Assembly: GCF_022343685.1 (NCBI RefSeq)
Contig: NZ_CP092123.1
Location: forward strand, 2,914,001 to 2,978,000
DNA: 64,000 nt
Source of the DNA: Marinobacterium sediminicola
Lineage (GTDB): Bacteria > Pseudomonadota > Gammaproteobacteria > Pseudomonadales > Balneatricaceae
Reading direction: 5' to 3'
The first letter of the stretch is position 1, and each line of letters begins with the position of its first letter. A model generated the notes under the pieces. The model made no database searches. It was not told the origin of the DNA and saw only the letters and a list, made by a program, of their open reading frames with translations. Both the position numbers and the translations under genes were made by a program. Of this stretch, positions 1-7,857 are shown piece by piece.

Positions 1-4
1 CGGA

Positions 5-1339
5 ATGCTTCACGCCTGGAAAGAAACCTTTGCCCGTTACCGGGACGTCCGCCTGTTATGGATCTTTCTGATGGGCTGTTGCAGCGGCTTTCCTTTCCTG
101 CTCACCGGAAGCGTCCTCAGCGGCTGGCTCACTGACGCCGGTGTCGCCCGAGCTGAAGTCGGGTTATTGGGGAGTGTCGCCACTGTCTACGCCATCAACT
201 TCCTCTGGGCACCATTGGTTGACCGTGTACACCTGCCTTTGCTCGGCCGGCTGGGCCAGCGACGCAGCTGGATTCTGCTGACCCAACTGATGATGCTGAT
301 CTTTACGCTGCTGCTGGCCACAGTAAATCCTGCTTCACACCTGCTGATGGCGGGGCTCTTCGCATTCGGCATCGCAGCCAGTTCTGCCACCCAGGATATT
401 GCCGTTGATGCCTATCGTATCGATCAGTTTGCACCCCACGAAAAAGCGTCTCTGCCTCCGGCCGCAGCAATCGCGATCATTGGCTGGTGGACCGGTTACT
501 CCTGGCCAGGTTACCTGGCCTTTGCCCAGGCCGATCAACTGGGCTGGAACAACATTTACCTGCTTATGGCCGGAGTGATCCTGTTGCTGATGCTGTTTAC
601 GCTGCTGGTACGCGAACCGGTTACAGCCCGAGAGCAACTGCAGGCGCAGGCAGAGCGACAGTATCAGCGCGAGCTGCATGGCAAACACTGGATCACCTGG
701 TTTGCCGTGACGGTGTTTGAGCCTTTTGCTGAATTTTTCCGTAAGAACGGTATCAAGGTCGCCTTGATGCTGATGCTGTTCATTTTCCTGTTCAAGATTG
801 GCGAGGCCTTTCTGGGGCGCATGTCAGTGGTTTTCTACAAGGAAGTGGGCTTCACTAACGAGCAGATCGGGGAATACACCAAACTGTTCGGCTGGTTCAT
901 CACCGTCAGTTTTACCCTGCTCGGCAGTGCCTTCAATACCCGCTTTGGCGTGGTCAAAGGACTGTTGCTGGGCGGAAGCGCCATGGCTGCAAGCAACCTG
1001 ATGTTTGCCGTCATCGCCGCCGCAGGCCCGCTCGAGTGGCTGTTACTGATGACACTGGTTGTGGATAACTTTACAACCGCTTTTTCCACCGTCGCCTTTG
1101 TCTCCTTCCTGACACTGCTGACCGGCCGGGCTTTCAGTGCAACGCAATATGCCCTGCTGGCATCCCTGGGCAACCTGAGCCGCACCACGTTGGCCGGCTT
1201 AAGCGGTTATACAGTCGACTGGCTGGGCAGCTGGGAACGCTTCTTCATTGTAACTGCCCTCATGGTGCTGCCTTCCCTGATCATGCTCTGGATGCTCAGA
1301 GAGCGATTTAACGGACTCAGCGCAAGCGATATTAAATAA
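5..1339 (+). CDS. ampG: AmpG-type muropeptide permease (MFS)
   Basis: A 444-residue, highly hydrophobic protein with about 12 to 14 membrane segments. The segment near residues 60-90, with D73 and the G81-R87 basic loop, is the MFS loop between helices 2 and 3. The overall sequence matches the AmpG family, which imports GlcNAc-anhydro-muropeptides from the periplasm for peptidoglycan recycling. The start is only four bases from the window edge, so its ribosome binding site is cut off; the N-terminus still looks complete for the family. In Pseudomonas the gene also lies near yajQ and panE, as here. AmgK and MurU, the later recycling steps, are encoded near 40-42 kb. The permease family is secure; substrate is from family knowledge. 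Confidence 0.88.
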   Translation: MLHAWKETFARYRDVRLLWIFLMGCCSGFPFLLTGSVLSGWLTDAGVARAEVGLLGSVATVYAINFLWAPLVDRVHLPLLGRLGQRRSWILLTQLMMLIFTLLLATVNPASHLLMAGLFAFGIAASSATQDIAVDAYRIDQFAPHEKASLPPAAAIAIIGWWTGYSWPGYLAFAQADQLGWNNIYLLMAGVILLLMLFTLLVREPVTAREQLQAQAERQYQRELHGKHWITWFAVTVFEPFAEFFRKNGIKVALMLMLFIFLFKIGEAFLGRMSVVFYKEVGFTNEQIGEYTKLFGWFITVSFTLLGSAFNTRFGVVKGLLLGGSAMAASNLMFAVIAAAGPLEWLLLMTLVVDNFTTAFSTVAFVSFLTLLTGRAFSATQYALLASLGNLSRTTLAGLSGYTVDWLGSWERFFIVTALMVLPSLIMLWMLRERFNGLSASDIK

Positions 1340-1412
1340 TAACAATTATCATTTACATGCTAACAAGAGGCCATTATAGTCGAGCATACTCATCATGAAC
1401 GGAGGGATGCTC

Positions 1413-1628
1413 ATGACCTTTCAAATTAACGCCTGGCTGGAACACCCAACCCCAAAGCTCAGCATCAGTGACAAAAGCAGCGGAATGACATTGCTGGAAT
1501 GGCAAGGAGCACAACTACACCGCCTTTTGAACAAGGGCGGGCTGATGGCCGAGGACTTTCTTCGCAGTGGTGAAAGCGACCAGCAGGCACTGGCACGAGA
1601 GTTGTTTCTGCTCTGCTGCCAGGACTAG
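1413..1628 (+). CDS. Small conserved-looking protein of unknown function
   Basis: A 71-residue soluble protein that I do not recognise. The ATG at 1413 is chosen over the in-frame ATG at 1395 because GGAGG at 1400-1404 lies about eight bases upstream of it. The sequence contains two internal segments with a W or L-rich pattern (LEW near residue 25, LARELFLLC at the end), no signal peptide and no membrane helix. It sits 73 bases after ampG on the same strand and ends in front of a hairpin shared with convergent yajQ, so it may be co-transcribed with ampG. Reading-frame length, a good ribosome binding site and position favour a real gene. Confidence 0.6.
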   Translation: MTFQINAWLEHPTPKLSISDKSSGMTLLEWQGAQLHRLLNKGGLMAEDFLRSGESDQQALARELFLLCCQD

Positions 1629-1640
1629 GACACCAAAGCA

Positions 1641-1667
1641 CGGACGCTGCCATCACGACAGCGTCCG
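1641..1667. terminator. Hairpin between convergent genes
   Basis: A perfect 9-bp inverted repeat (CGGACGCTG at 1641-1649 and its complement at 1659-1667) with a 9-base loop lies between the small gene and yajQ, which converge. There is no long T run on either side, so efficiency as an intrinsic terminator is uncertain. Confidence 0.5.
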
Positions 1668-1674
1668 CCAATCA

Positions 1675-2157
1675 TCAATCGCGGAAGTTGTTGTACTGTA
1701 GCGGCAGCTCGATATCCGCTCCCCGCAAAAGCGCAATCGCTTCCTGCAAGTCATCCCGCTTCTTGCCGGTTACACGGACCTTGTCGCCCTGAATCTGAGT
1801 CTGAACTTTAAGTTTTGCATCCTTGATCACCTTGCCGATCTTCTTGCACATCGGCTGATCCAGCCCCTGGCGCAGCAGCACTTCCTGTTTCGCCTTGACG
1901 CCACTGACATCAGGGTCTTTCACTTCCATACATTTGATATCGATCTTGCGGCTGGTCAGCTTCGCCTTCAGCATCTCCAGCATCTGCTGCAACTGGAAAT
2001 CCACCTCTGCTTCCAGAGTTACCGTTTCGCCATTCTGTTCAAACGAGGCCTTGACGCCCTTGAAGTCATAGCGGCTTTGCAGCTCACGGTTGGCCTGGTC
2101 TACGGCGTTGGTTACTTCATGCATATCCAGCTCGGATACGACGTCGAATGAAGGCAT
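1675..2157 (-). CDS. yajQ: YajQ family nucleotide-binding protein
   Basis: A 160-residue cytosolic protein starting with the family signature PSFDVVSE and containing the RYDFKG segment near residue 30. Length equals that of typical YajQ. The family consists of two RNP-like halves; YajQ proteins have been reported to bind nucleotides and, in Xanthomonas, c-di-GMP. The molecular role in this organism is not shown by sequence. The start is supported by AGGAGA just upstream. It is divergent from panE, with only 76 bases between the two starts, which also contain a CCCTGT-N4-ACAGGG dyad at 2187-2202. Confidence 0.93.
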   Translation of the reverse strand: MPSFDVVSELDMHEVTNAVDQANRELQSRYDFKGVKASFEQNGETVTLEAEVDFQLQQMLEMLKAKLTSRKIDIKCMEVKDPDVSGVKAKQEVLLRQGLDQPMCKKIGKVIKDAKLKVQTQIQGDKVRVTGKKRDDLQEAIALLRGADIELPLQYNNFRD

Positions 2158-2233
2158 AGCTCTCTCCTGTTAATATCGGTTTCACTCCCTGTCGCAACAG
2201 GGCTAAGATCAAATCATTTGCTACGGAGTTTCC

Positions 2234-3145
2234 ATGCACTGGCATATCCTCGGCGCAGGTGCCATCGGTTGCCTCTGGGCGGACTTTCTGTCCCAGGCAG
2301 GGCATCAGGTCAGTCTGATTCTGCGCAACCGAACCACTCTCGAGCAATGGCCAGGCGATGGCCGGCTTGAGATAACCGAAGCGAATCAGCAGCACCAGAC
2401 ATACTGCCAGCTGGAAACGCCTGACACTGAAGTGCCTGTGCGGCACCTTCTGGTCGCAACCAAGGCGTATGATACCCTGAGTGCCATGGAAGCCATACAG
2501 TCACGACTGCAACCGGAAGCCGAAGTCGTACTGTTGCAGAACGGCATGGGACAACAGCAGCAATTGCTGGAGCAGCTCAAGGACATTTCTCTCTGGACTG
2601 CCACGACAACCGCTGGAGCCTGGCTCGAGTCACGTCACCAGCTGCACTGTGTCAGCCGCGGCGAGACACACATAGGCCCGTTGACCCAGCACTCGCCTCT
2701 GCTGCCTTCAGGCTGGGACACTCTGGATATTACGCTTCACCCCTGCCCTGATATACGACCGTACCTGTGGCGCAAACTTGCCATCAATTGCGCCATCAAT
2801 CCGCTGACGGCACTGTTTGACTGTCGCAATGGCGCACTGATCGAGACCTCTGAACGTCAAGAAACCATGCGCCGTGTCTGCCGGGAGGTAGAACAGGTCG
2901 CAGCCGCAGCCGGCATTGAACTTTTTCCTGAGCCCCTTGAAGAACGTGCGGCAGCCGTCGCCAGAGCTACAGGGGACAACTTCTCGTCCATGCTGCAGGA
3001 TATTCGCCATGGACGTCGCAGCGAGATTGAACAGATTACCGGGTTTCTGTGTGAACAAGCCCAACAACTGGGCATAGCAGTCCCGGTCAACCTCTCTCTT
3101 TTGCAAGCAATAAGGGCCAAGAGCCCAGGGAAATATACCCGATGA
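2234..3145 (+). CDS. panE: 2-dehydropantoate 2-reductase
   Basis: A 303-residue NADPH-dependent reductase that converts ketopantoate to pantoate in pantothenate and coenzyme A synthesis. The N-terminal Rossmann motif GAGAIG is at residues 7-12. The C-terminal half carries the family segment WRKLAINCAINPLTAL, whose lysine is the expected catalytic residue. GGAG lies five bases before the ATG. The stop overlaps the ATG of ppk2 by four bases (ATGA), so translation is probably coupled with the next two genes. PanE/ApbA paralogues are common, and some members act on other 2-keto acids, but length and motifs fit the true enzyme. Confidence 0.88.
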   Translation: MHWHILGAGAIGCLWADFLSQAGHQVSLILRNRTTLEQWPGDGRLEITEANQQHQTYCQLETPDTEVPVRHLLVATKAYDTLSAMEAIQSRLQPEAEVVLLQNGMGQQQQLLEQLKDISLWTATTTAGAWLESRHQLHCVSRGETHIGPLTQHSPLLPSGWDTLDITLHPCPDIRPYLWRKLAINCAINPLTALFDCRNGALIETSERQETMRRVCREVEQVAAAAGIELFPEPLEERAAAVARATGDNFSSMLQDIRHGRRSEIEQITGFLCEQAQQLGIAVPVNLSLLQAIRAKSPGKYTR

Positions 3146-3972
3146 GCAAGGCAGACAAACCTGTACTGGACGACATTTACCCCTATACCAAGAAGCTCAA
3201 GCGTGACGCTTACGAGGCAGAAAAGCGCCTGTTGCAGATTGAGTTGCTCAAGGTACAGCGCTGGGTTCGCGAGACCGGCCAGAAGGTTTTGATCATCTTC
3301 GAAGGACGGGATGCAGCCGGCAAGGGTGGCACCATCAAACGTTTTATGGAGCACCTGAACCCCCGCGGTGCGCGTGTCATCGCACTGGAAAAACCGACTG
3401 AAAGAGAAAAGACACAGTGGTATTTCCAGCGCTATATCAAGCATCTGCCTGCGGCTGGCGAGATCATACTCTTCGATCGCTCCTGGTATAACCGGGCTGG
3501 AGTCGAGCGGGTCATGGATTTCTGTACCCCTTCAGAGTATCTGGAGTTCATGCGCGAGACCCCCGAGCTTGAAAGGATGTTTGTGCGCAGCGGCATCCGC
3601 CTGTTCAAGCTCTGGTTTGAAGTCAGTCGAGATGAGCAATTCGAGCGTTTCCAGTCACGGCGCACGGACCCGTTGAAACACTGGAAGCTTTCTCCGGTAG
3701 ACCTGGCTTCATTGGACAAGTGGGATGCCTATACCGAGGCCAAGGAAGCGATGTTTTTCCACACGGACACCGCGGATGCCCCCTGGGCCATTATCAAGTC
3801 GGATGACAAGAAACGGGCTCGGCTGAATGCAATGCGCTACATTCTCAGCCAACTGCCGTATCCCGAACCAAATGAAGAGATCGACATGGAGCCGGACCCA
3901 CTGATCGTTCAGCCCGCCCATGTGAGCCTGAAGCAGAAACGCCACTCATCATCAGCGCAGGAATCCGTATGA
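3142..3972 (+). CDS. ppk2: Polyphosphate kinase 2 family protein
   Basis: A 276-residue cytosolic P-loop kinase. Walker A is GRDAAGKGG at residues 55-63, and the Walker B/lid region FDRSWYNRAG is at 111-120, which together are diagnostic of PPK2. The family transfers phosphate between polyphosphate and nucleotides; single-domain members of this length usually phosphorylate GDP or ADP with polyphosphate. It overlaps panE upstream and the adenosyltransferase downstream by ATGA, forming a compact three-gene operon. The C-terminal 30 residues are acidic then basic and less conserved. Preference for GDP, ADP or AMP cannot be read from sequence alone. Confidence 0.92.
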   Translation: MSKADKPVLDDIYPYTKKLKRDAYEAEKRLLQIELLKVQRWVRETGQKVLIIFEGRDAAGKGGTIKRFMEHLNPRGARVIALEKPTEREKTQWYFQRYIKHLPAAGEIILFDRSWYNRAGVERVMDFCTPSEYLEFMRETPELERMFVRSGIRLFKLWFEVSRDEQFERFQSRRTDPLKHWKLSPVDLASLDKWDAYTEAKEAMFFHTDTADAPWAIIKSDDKKRARLNAMRYILSQLPYPEPNEEIDMEPDPLIVQPAHVSLKQKRHSSSAQESV

Positions 3973-4535
3973 GCAATCGACTGACTCGCATATACACCCG
4001 CAGCGGCGACAAGGGCACTACAGGCCTGGCAAATGGCAGCCGGGTAGCCAAATACCACCCTCGCATCGAAGCCTTGGGCGATGTGGATGAACTGAACTGC
4101 CTGCTGGGTTGCCTGCTGGCAGAGCTGCCGGCTGATGACAGTCTGAGCAATATGCTGCTGCGGGTACAAAACGACCTGTTTGATCTTGGCGGCGAGCTGG
4201 CAGTGGCCGATCCGAATTATACGGTCATCACCATTGAGGTGGTCGAATGGCTCGAAGCCGAACTGGATAAGTTGAATGAATCATTGCCTGCGCTGAAGGA
4301 GTTCATTCTCCCGGGCGGCAGCCGGGCAGCAGCTCAGGCACACCTGGCCCGCAGTGTCTGCCGCCGAGCCGAGCGACGTGCCGTCACCCTGGCCGAAGCC
4401 GAGACTCTCAATCCCCAGGGGGTCGCCTATCTGAACCGGCTGTCCGACCTGCTCTTCGTATGCGCCCGCGTGCTGAGTCGCCGTGACGGTGGAGAAGGAA
4501 TACTCTGGCAACCCCGCCGACCGAAACAGTCCTGA
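3969..4535 (+). CDS. pduO: PduO-type cob(I)alamin adenosyltransferase
   Basis: A 188-residue enzyme expected to transfer the adenosyl group of ATP to cob(I)alamin, giving coenzyme B12. The N-terminal ATP-binding motif TRSGDKGTTG spans residues 10-19, GDVDELN is near residue 37, and the arginine-rich helix CRRAERR is in the second half, all typical of the trimeric PduO/MMAB family. The start overlaps the ppk2 stop by four bases. No corrinoid synthesis gene or B12-dependent mutase is in the window, so it probably serves salvage of B12. Confidence 0.92.
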   Translation: MSNRLTRIYTRSGDKGTTGLANGSRVAKYHPRIEALGDVDELNCLLGCLLAELPADDSLSNMLLRVQNDLFDLGGELAVADPNYTVITIEVVEWLEAELDKLNESLPALKEFILPGGSRAAAQAHLARSVCRRAERRAVTLAEAETLNPQGVAYLNRLSDLLFVCARVLSRRDGGEGILWQPRRPKQS

Positions 4536-4555
4536 GTCTGCAACTGCCGGCCCGC

Positions 4556-6094
4556 TTAACGCCGGCTATGCAGCATTTCCAGTCCCAGGCGGGCCTGCAT
4601 CATGAACTGGTTGAAGACCTTGAACTCCTGGTCTTCGACCTCCTCCCCCTTGTCGGCATACATCAGCCCCAACACTCTGTCCTTCACCACCAGAGGCGCC
4701 ATGATAAAGCCCTTGGGACCAACTCCCTGCAGGAAGTGTTCCGGCAGACGCTCCTGCCAGCCGGGCTCATCACTGTCCGGAACCAGCAGCGTCATCCGTT
4801 TTTCAAGGATACGGAAGAACAACAGTGCTCCGGGCATTTGTCGGTGCAGCTGGAAAAATGTCTTGAGTATGTCCTTGTCCTTATCCTTGCCCGCGCAAAT
4901 GCGTGCCTTGAGTTCCTGTCCATTTGCACTCAGCTGACAGAAGGCCACCCGCTCAAGCGCACTGGATTCGGCAATCGCCGTCACGACCGCCTCAATAATG
5001 TCACTGGCACTGGTCGGAGCCGCAATCAGTTCGTTCATCTGCTGCAGATGGTGCAGCTGTCGCTCCATCAGCAGGGTTTCACGAGCCGGCTGATGCTGTT
5101 CAGCCGATTCATCCGGGAAGACTGCAGGATTGCGAGCCTCCCGAGAACGCACGTAATAAGCCAGCTTACGCGTCATTTCATCCAGTGCAGGGTCGTCAGA
5201 CAGGCTCAGCTGTGGACTGACCAGACGGTGCTGTACACCATATTCGTCGGCCAGATCACAGACCTGACGAAAAGCTTCGCTGATGTAACGGTCCATGTTA
5301 TCCACAGGCTGCCGAGTCGTTTCAGCCAGCTCTCCCAGTAGCGAGGAGTAATCCAACTCTCCAGCAGTATCTCGGCGATAGACCAGCTCCAACAAGTCAT
5401 GACAACCAACAGCCAGACGGTGATTGAGGCGACCATTGCCACGCAGCTGATCGGCTGTCAGTGGATCCATCGCCTGGACCACATTCTTGGGGAAGCCCCA
5501 ACTTTGTGCCAGGTCCTGCCCGATATCGCTGAAATTACCCCCCAATTGCTGCAGCTGAATCCGCGGCCAGCGCTCCTTGGCGCGCTCACGCTGACGCAAC
5601 ATTTCGGCATAGGTATCCGGCAGCGTGAACGCGACAATGATTTCACCCAGGCCATACAACAGGCCACAGATGTAGGTTTCTTCAATATCGAGCGCACCCG
5701 CGGCGGCCGCCAGCTCACGCGCCAGCGAAGCATTCAGAAACGCCCTGATCAAAAGTTGCTCAACACCCGCGTTCGGCTGCTCATTTCTGAAGCTTTCAAT
5801 CAGCTTCAGCGTAACGCACAGGTTCTGGATGCGTTCAAAGCCGATCAGGACGACAGCCCGCGACACGGCACTGATCTGTCCACCGCTGCGGTTATAGCTG
5901 GGCGTATTGGCGATTTTCAACAGCTTGGTTGACAGGTTCGCATCCTTCATGACAGCCATGGCCAAAGCCATGGCGTCACTTTCACGGGAGCTGCTTACCT
6001 GTCGAATACGGTTGACGGTTGCACTGAATACCGGCAGATCACCCAGCCGGTCCAGCTGTGCATAAATCGCATTCAAGGTTTCCTGATACTTCAA
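4556..6094 (-). CDS. HDOD and GAF domain signalling protein
   Basis: A 512-residue cytosolic protein. Residues about 12-215 form an HDOD domain (LPVFSATVNRIRQVSS, then DANLSTKLLKIANTPSYN), the HD-related fold that lacks metal-dependent phosphohydrolase residues and acts in signalling. Residues about 350-505 look like a GAF domain, with the segment LVVKDRVLGLMYAD near the end. Such proteins are usually regulators with unknown ligands; some affect c-di-GMP, motility or stress pathways. The gene is monocistronic: it converges with pduO 20 bases away and is divergent from the zapG-like gene. No enzyme activity should be assumed. Confidence 0.82.
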   Translation of the reverse strand: MKYQETLNAIYAQLDRLGDLPVFSATVNRIRQVSSSRESDAMALAMAVMKDANLSTKLLKIANTPSYNRSGGQISAVSRAVVLIGFERIQNLCVTLKLIESFRNEQPNAGVEQLLIRAFLNASLARELAAAAGALDIEETYICGLLYGLGEIIVAFTLPDTYAEMLRQRERAKERWPRIQLQQLGGNFSDIGQDLAQSWGFPKNVVQAMDPLTADQLRGNGRLNHRLAVGCHDLLELVYRRDTAGELDYSSLLGELAETTRQPVDNMDRYISEAFRQVCDLADEYGVQHRLVSPQLSLSDDPALDEMTRKLAYYVRSREARNPAVFPDESAEQHQPARETLLMERQLHHLQQMNELIAAPTSASDIIEAVVTAIAESSALERVAFCQLSANGQELKARICAGKDKDKDILKTFFQLHRQMPGALLFFRILEKRMTLLVPDSDEPGWQERLPEHFLQGVGPKGFIMAPLVVKDRVLGLMYADKGEEVEDQEFKVFNQFMMQARLGLEMLHSRR

Positions 6095-6403
6095 TTTCGA
6101 CCTGTCCCACTACGGGGTGACCATGCCGCTCGGCCACCCAAAATATGCATCTCCCCCAACAGGGGATCCAGCGTTACCGCGATATTATAACAAAATCGCA
6201 CTATTGCCATGCCAGGCAAAAAATCAAAACCTGTCCCGAGACAGCTTTACATCGTTTTTTACGGCCCCCTTGATCCCGCAGGCTCGACCAACCGACAATG
6301 GACACTCGGGACGAGCCAAGGATAATGATCGTCCGCATGGGTTTCAGGGCCGCTTTGCTTTAATATGCCCCTGTGAACAGATTATGTGATCGAGGATAGA
6401 TGC
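6095..6403. other. Divergent intergenic region
   Basis: About 309 bases between the divergent HDOD gene and the zapG-like gene. I see no open reading frame with support. It holds one extended -10 promoter candidate for the HDOD gene (listed separately) and an AT-rich stretch around 6355-6366 that may belong to a promoter for the plus-strand gene, without a convincing -35. Confidence 0.6.
6184..6192 (-). promoter_or_regulatory. Extended -10 promoter candidate for HDOD gene
   Basis: Read on the minus strand, TGTTATAAT is a perfect extended -10 element, roughly 90 bases upstream of the HDOD gene start. No clear -35 box is present, which is tolerated with an extended -10. Confidence 0.45.
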
Positions 6404-6952
6404 GTGGAACAAACGAATATCTGGATTGTAACCCTGGTCGCCCTTGGCATTGGCGCCCTGATCGGTTTTCTGCTGGGACGTGCCGGTGGCAGCTCCAATC
6501 GTGAGCAGGAGCTGGTTGACGAACTGGACAATGCGCGCGCCGAGCTGGACAGCTACAAGCGCCAGGTCAACAGACATTTTGAGCAGACGGCTGAACTGGT
6601 CAATGGCCTGACCGATCAGTACCGTAAAGTTCATCAGCATCTAGCGGCCAGCGCCGAGAGCCTGTGCCCGGGTCTGCCCGCATCTGCCGCATTGCAGCAT
6701 GAGCTGCGCCCGAGTATGAACGCTGACATTCCCACGGTAACCGACGCTCTGGACAACCACGAGCAGGAAGAACTGCCCGAACCTCCACGCGATTATGCGC
6801 CGAAGAAGCCGGATGAGGCCGGAACCCTGTCCGAAGAGTACGGCTTTGACCGTAAAAAACAGGATGAGGAGCTAGCGGCACATCCCGCTACCAGCGACCC
6901 AACCGCCTATGGCGATGACGCTCCAGAAGAAGCACGCCGAGCAAAGGCCTGA
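6404..6952 (+). CDS. zapG: YhcB/ZapG family (DUF1043) membrane protein
   Basis: A 182-residue protein with one N-terminal membrane helix (about residues 5-23, ending in FLLGRAGG) followed by a coiled coil (about 30-75, including LVDELDNARAELDSYKRQV). This is the DUF1043 pattern; in E. coli YhcB/ZapG is linked to cell division and envelope growth. The GTG at 6404 is preferred because GAGGA lies seven bases upstream and the start places the helix right at the N-terminus; an upstream GTG at 6386 has no good site. The last 70 residues are an acidic, proline-rich tail that looks disordered. The gene is adjacent to a DegS-like protease gene pair, as in many relatives. Confidence 0.85.
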   Translation: MEQTNIWIVTLVALGIGALIGFLLGRAGGSSNREQELVDELDNARAELDSYKRQVNRHFEQTAELVNGLTDQYRKVHQHLAASAESLCPGLPASAALQHELRPSMNADIPTVTDALDNHEQEELPEPPRDYAPKKPDEAGTLSEEYGFDRKKQDEELAAHPATSDPTAYGDDAPEEARRAKA

Positions 6953-6979
6953 TTTTCTGATAGCCAGCAGTCTTCCAGC

Positions 6980-7008
6980 GGGCGGGTAATACCCGCCCGT
7001 GTCTTTTT
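6980..7008. terminator. Intrinsic terminator after zapG
   Basis: A perfect 8-bp GC stem (GGGCGGGT, loop AAT, ACCCGCCC, 6980-6998) is followed a few bases later by TTTTT on the plus strand. It lies between convergent zapG and the Nif3 gene and may serve both. Confidence 0.75.
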
Positions 7009-7015
7009 AAAAGCC

Positions 7016-7777
7016 TTATACCGGGTTGTCGATATCGATAAACCGGTGCTCCAGACCAAAATGCTCGGCCAGATGTTCACCCAATGCCTGAACCCCATAG
7101 CGTTCGGTTGCATGGTGACCGGCACCACAGTAATGGATACAGCCCTCTCTGGCGGTATGCACCACTGGTTCCGAAATTTCACCACTGAGAAACAGGTCCG
7201 CCCCCTGCAGCATCGCCAGATCGATCATTCGCTCGGCGGCACCGGTGCAAAGCGCAACCCGCTGAATCAGGTGATCCCCTCCCGAAATCATCTGTGGTGC
7301 CCGCCCAAGCGCCTGTTCAACCCGCTCACCAAACGCCTGCAAAGTCAGCGGCTGATCCAGTAAGCCGATGTTGCCTATCGCCGGTTCCTGCCCGGGCTCC
7401 AGCGGGCCCTCCAAAGTAATCCCTAAACGTTGTGCCAGCCGGGCGTTATTCCCCAGTTCGGCATGAGCATCCAGTGGCAGATGATATGCCACCAGATTCA
7501 TATCCGCTGCCAGCAGAGTATGCAGGCGTTTACGCTTGATGCCGGTCACCTGAACCGGCTCTCCCTTCCAGAAATAGCCATGGTGCACCAGTACCAGGTC
7601 CGCTTCCCAGGCCAGGGCTTCATCCAGTAAGGCCTGACAGGCGGTTACGCCACTGACTACCCGCTTCACCTCGGAGCGTCCTTCTACCTGCAGTCCATTG
7701 GGGCAGTAGTCCCGAAAACGCCCTGTCTCCAGCAGCTGGTCGCAGTAGCGCACCAGATGATCGATTGCAACGGCCAT
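7016..7777 (-). CDS. Nif3-like dinuclear metal center protein
   Basis: A 253-residue cytosolic protein of the Nif3/YbgI family, which forms toroidal hexamers with a two-metal site. Histidine-rich motifs are visible: LVHHGYFWK in the first half and, near the end, GHHATERYGVQALGEHL, where His and Glu should bind metal. Length fits the short form without the central insert. The ATG at 7777 is selected over the TTG at 7798 because GGGAG lies about six bases upstream. The enzymatic role of the family is unsettled; a GTP cyclohydrolase-type label found in databases is not supported by sequence. Divergent from the protease gene. Confidence 0.9.
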   Translation of the reverse strand: MAVAIDHLVRYCDQLLETGRFRDYCPNGLQVEGRSEVKRVVSGVTACQALLDEALAWEADLVLVHHGYFWKGEPVQVTGIKRKRLHTLLAADMNLVAYHLPLDAHAELGNNARLAQRLGITLEGPLEPGQEPAIGNIGLLDQPLTLQAFGERVEQALGRAPQMISGGDHLIQRVALCTGAAERMIDLAMLQGADLFLSGEISEPVVHTAREGCIHYCGAGHHATERYGVQALGEHLAEHFGLEHRFIDIDNPV

Positions 7778-7790
7778 GAAATCTCCCGCG

Positions 7791-7820
7791 TTGTTCAACT
7801 TAAGTACGTAAACGTATAAT
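7791..7820 (+). promoter_or_regulatory. Sigma-70 promoter candidate for degS/algW
   Basis: TTGTTC (7791-7796) and a perfect TATAAT (7815-7820) are separated by 18 bases, placing the transcription start about 30 bases before the protease start codon. The -35 overlaps the upstream end of the divergent Nif3 gene. Confidence 0.55.
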
Positions 7821-7857
7821 GGGCATACTGAAATGATTTACAGGTGCAAGCAAGTCG

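Noticed and set aside
2187-2202. CCCTGT-N4-ACAGGG dyad before panE
   Set aside because: Short and isolated in a 76-base spacer; could be an operator or hairpin, but no support beyond symmetry.
7778-7798. TTG start adding seven residues to the Nif3 gene
   Set aside because: ATG at 7777 has GGGAG at good distance and starts the conserved N-terminus.
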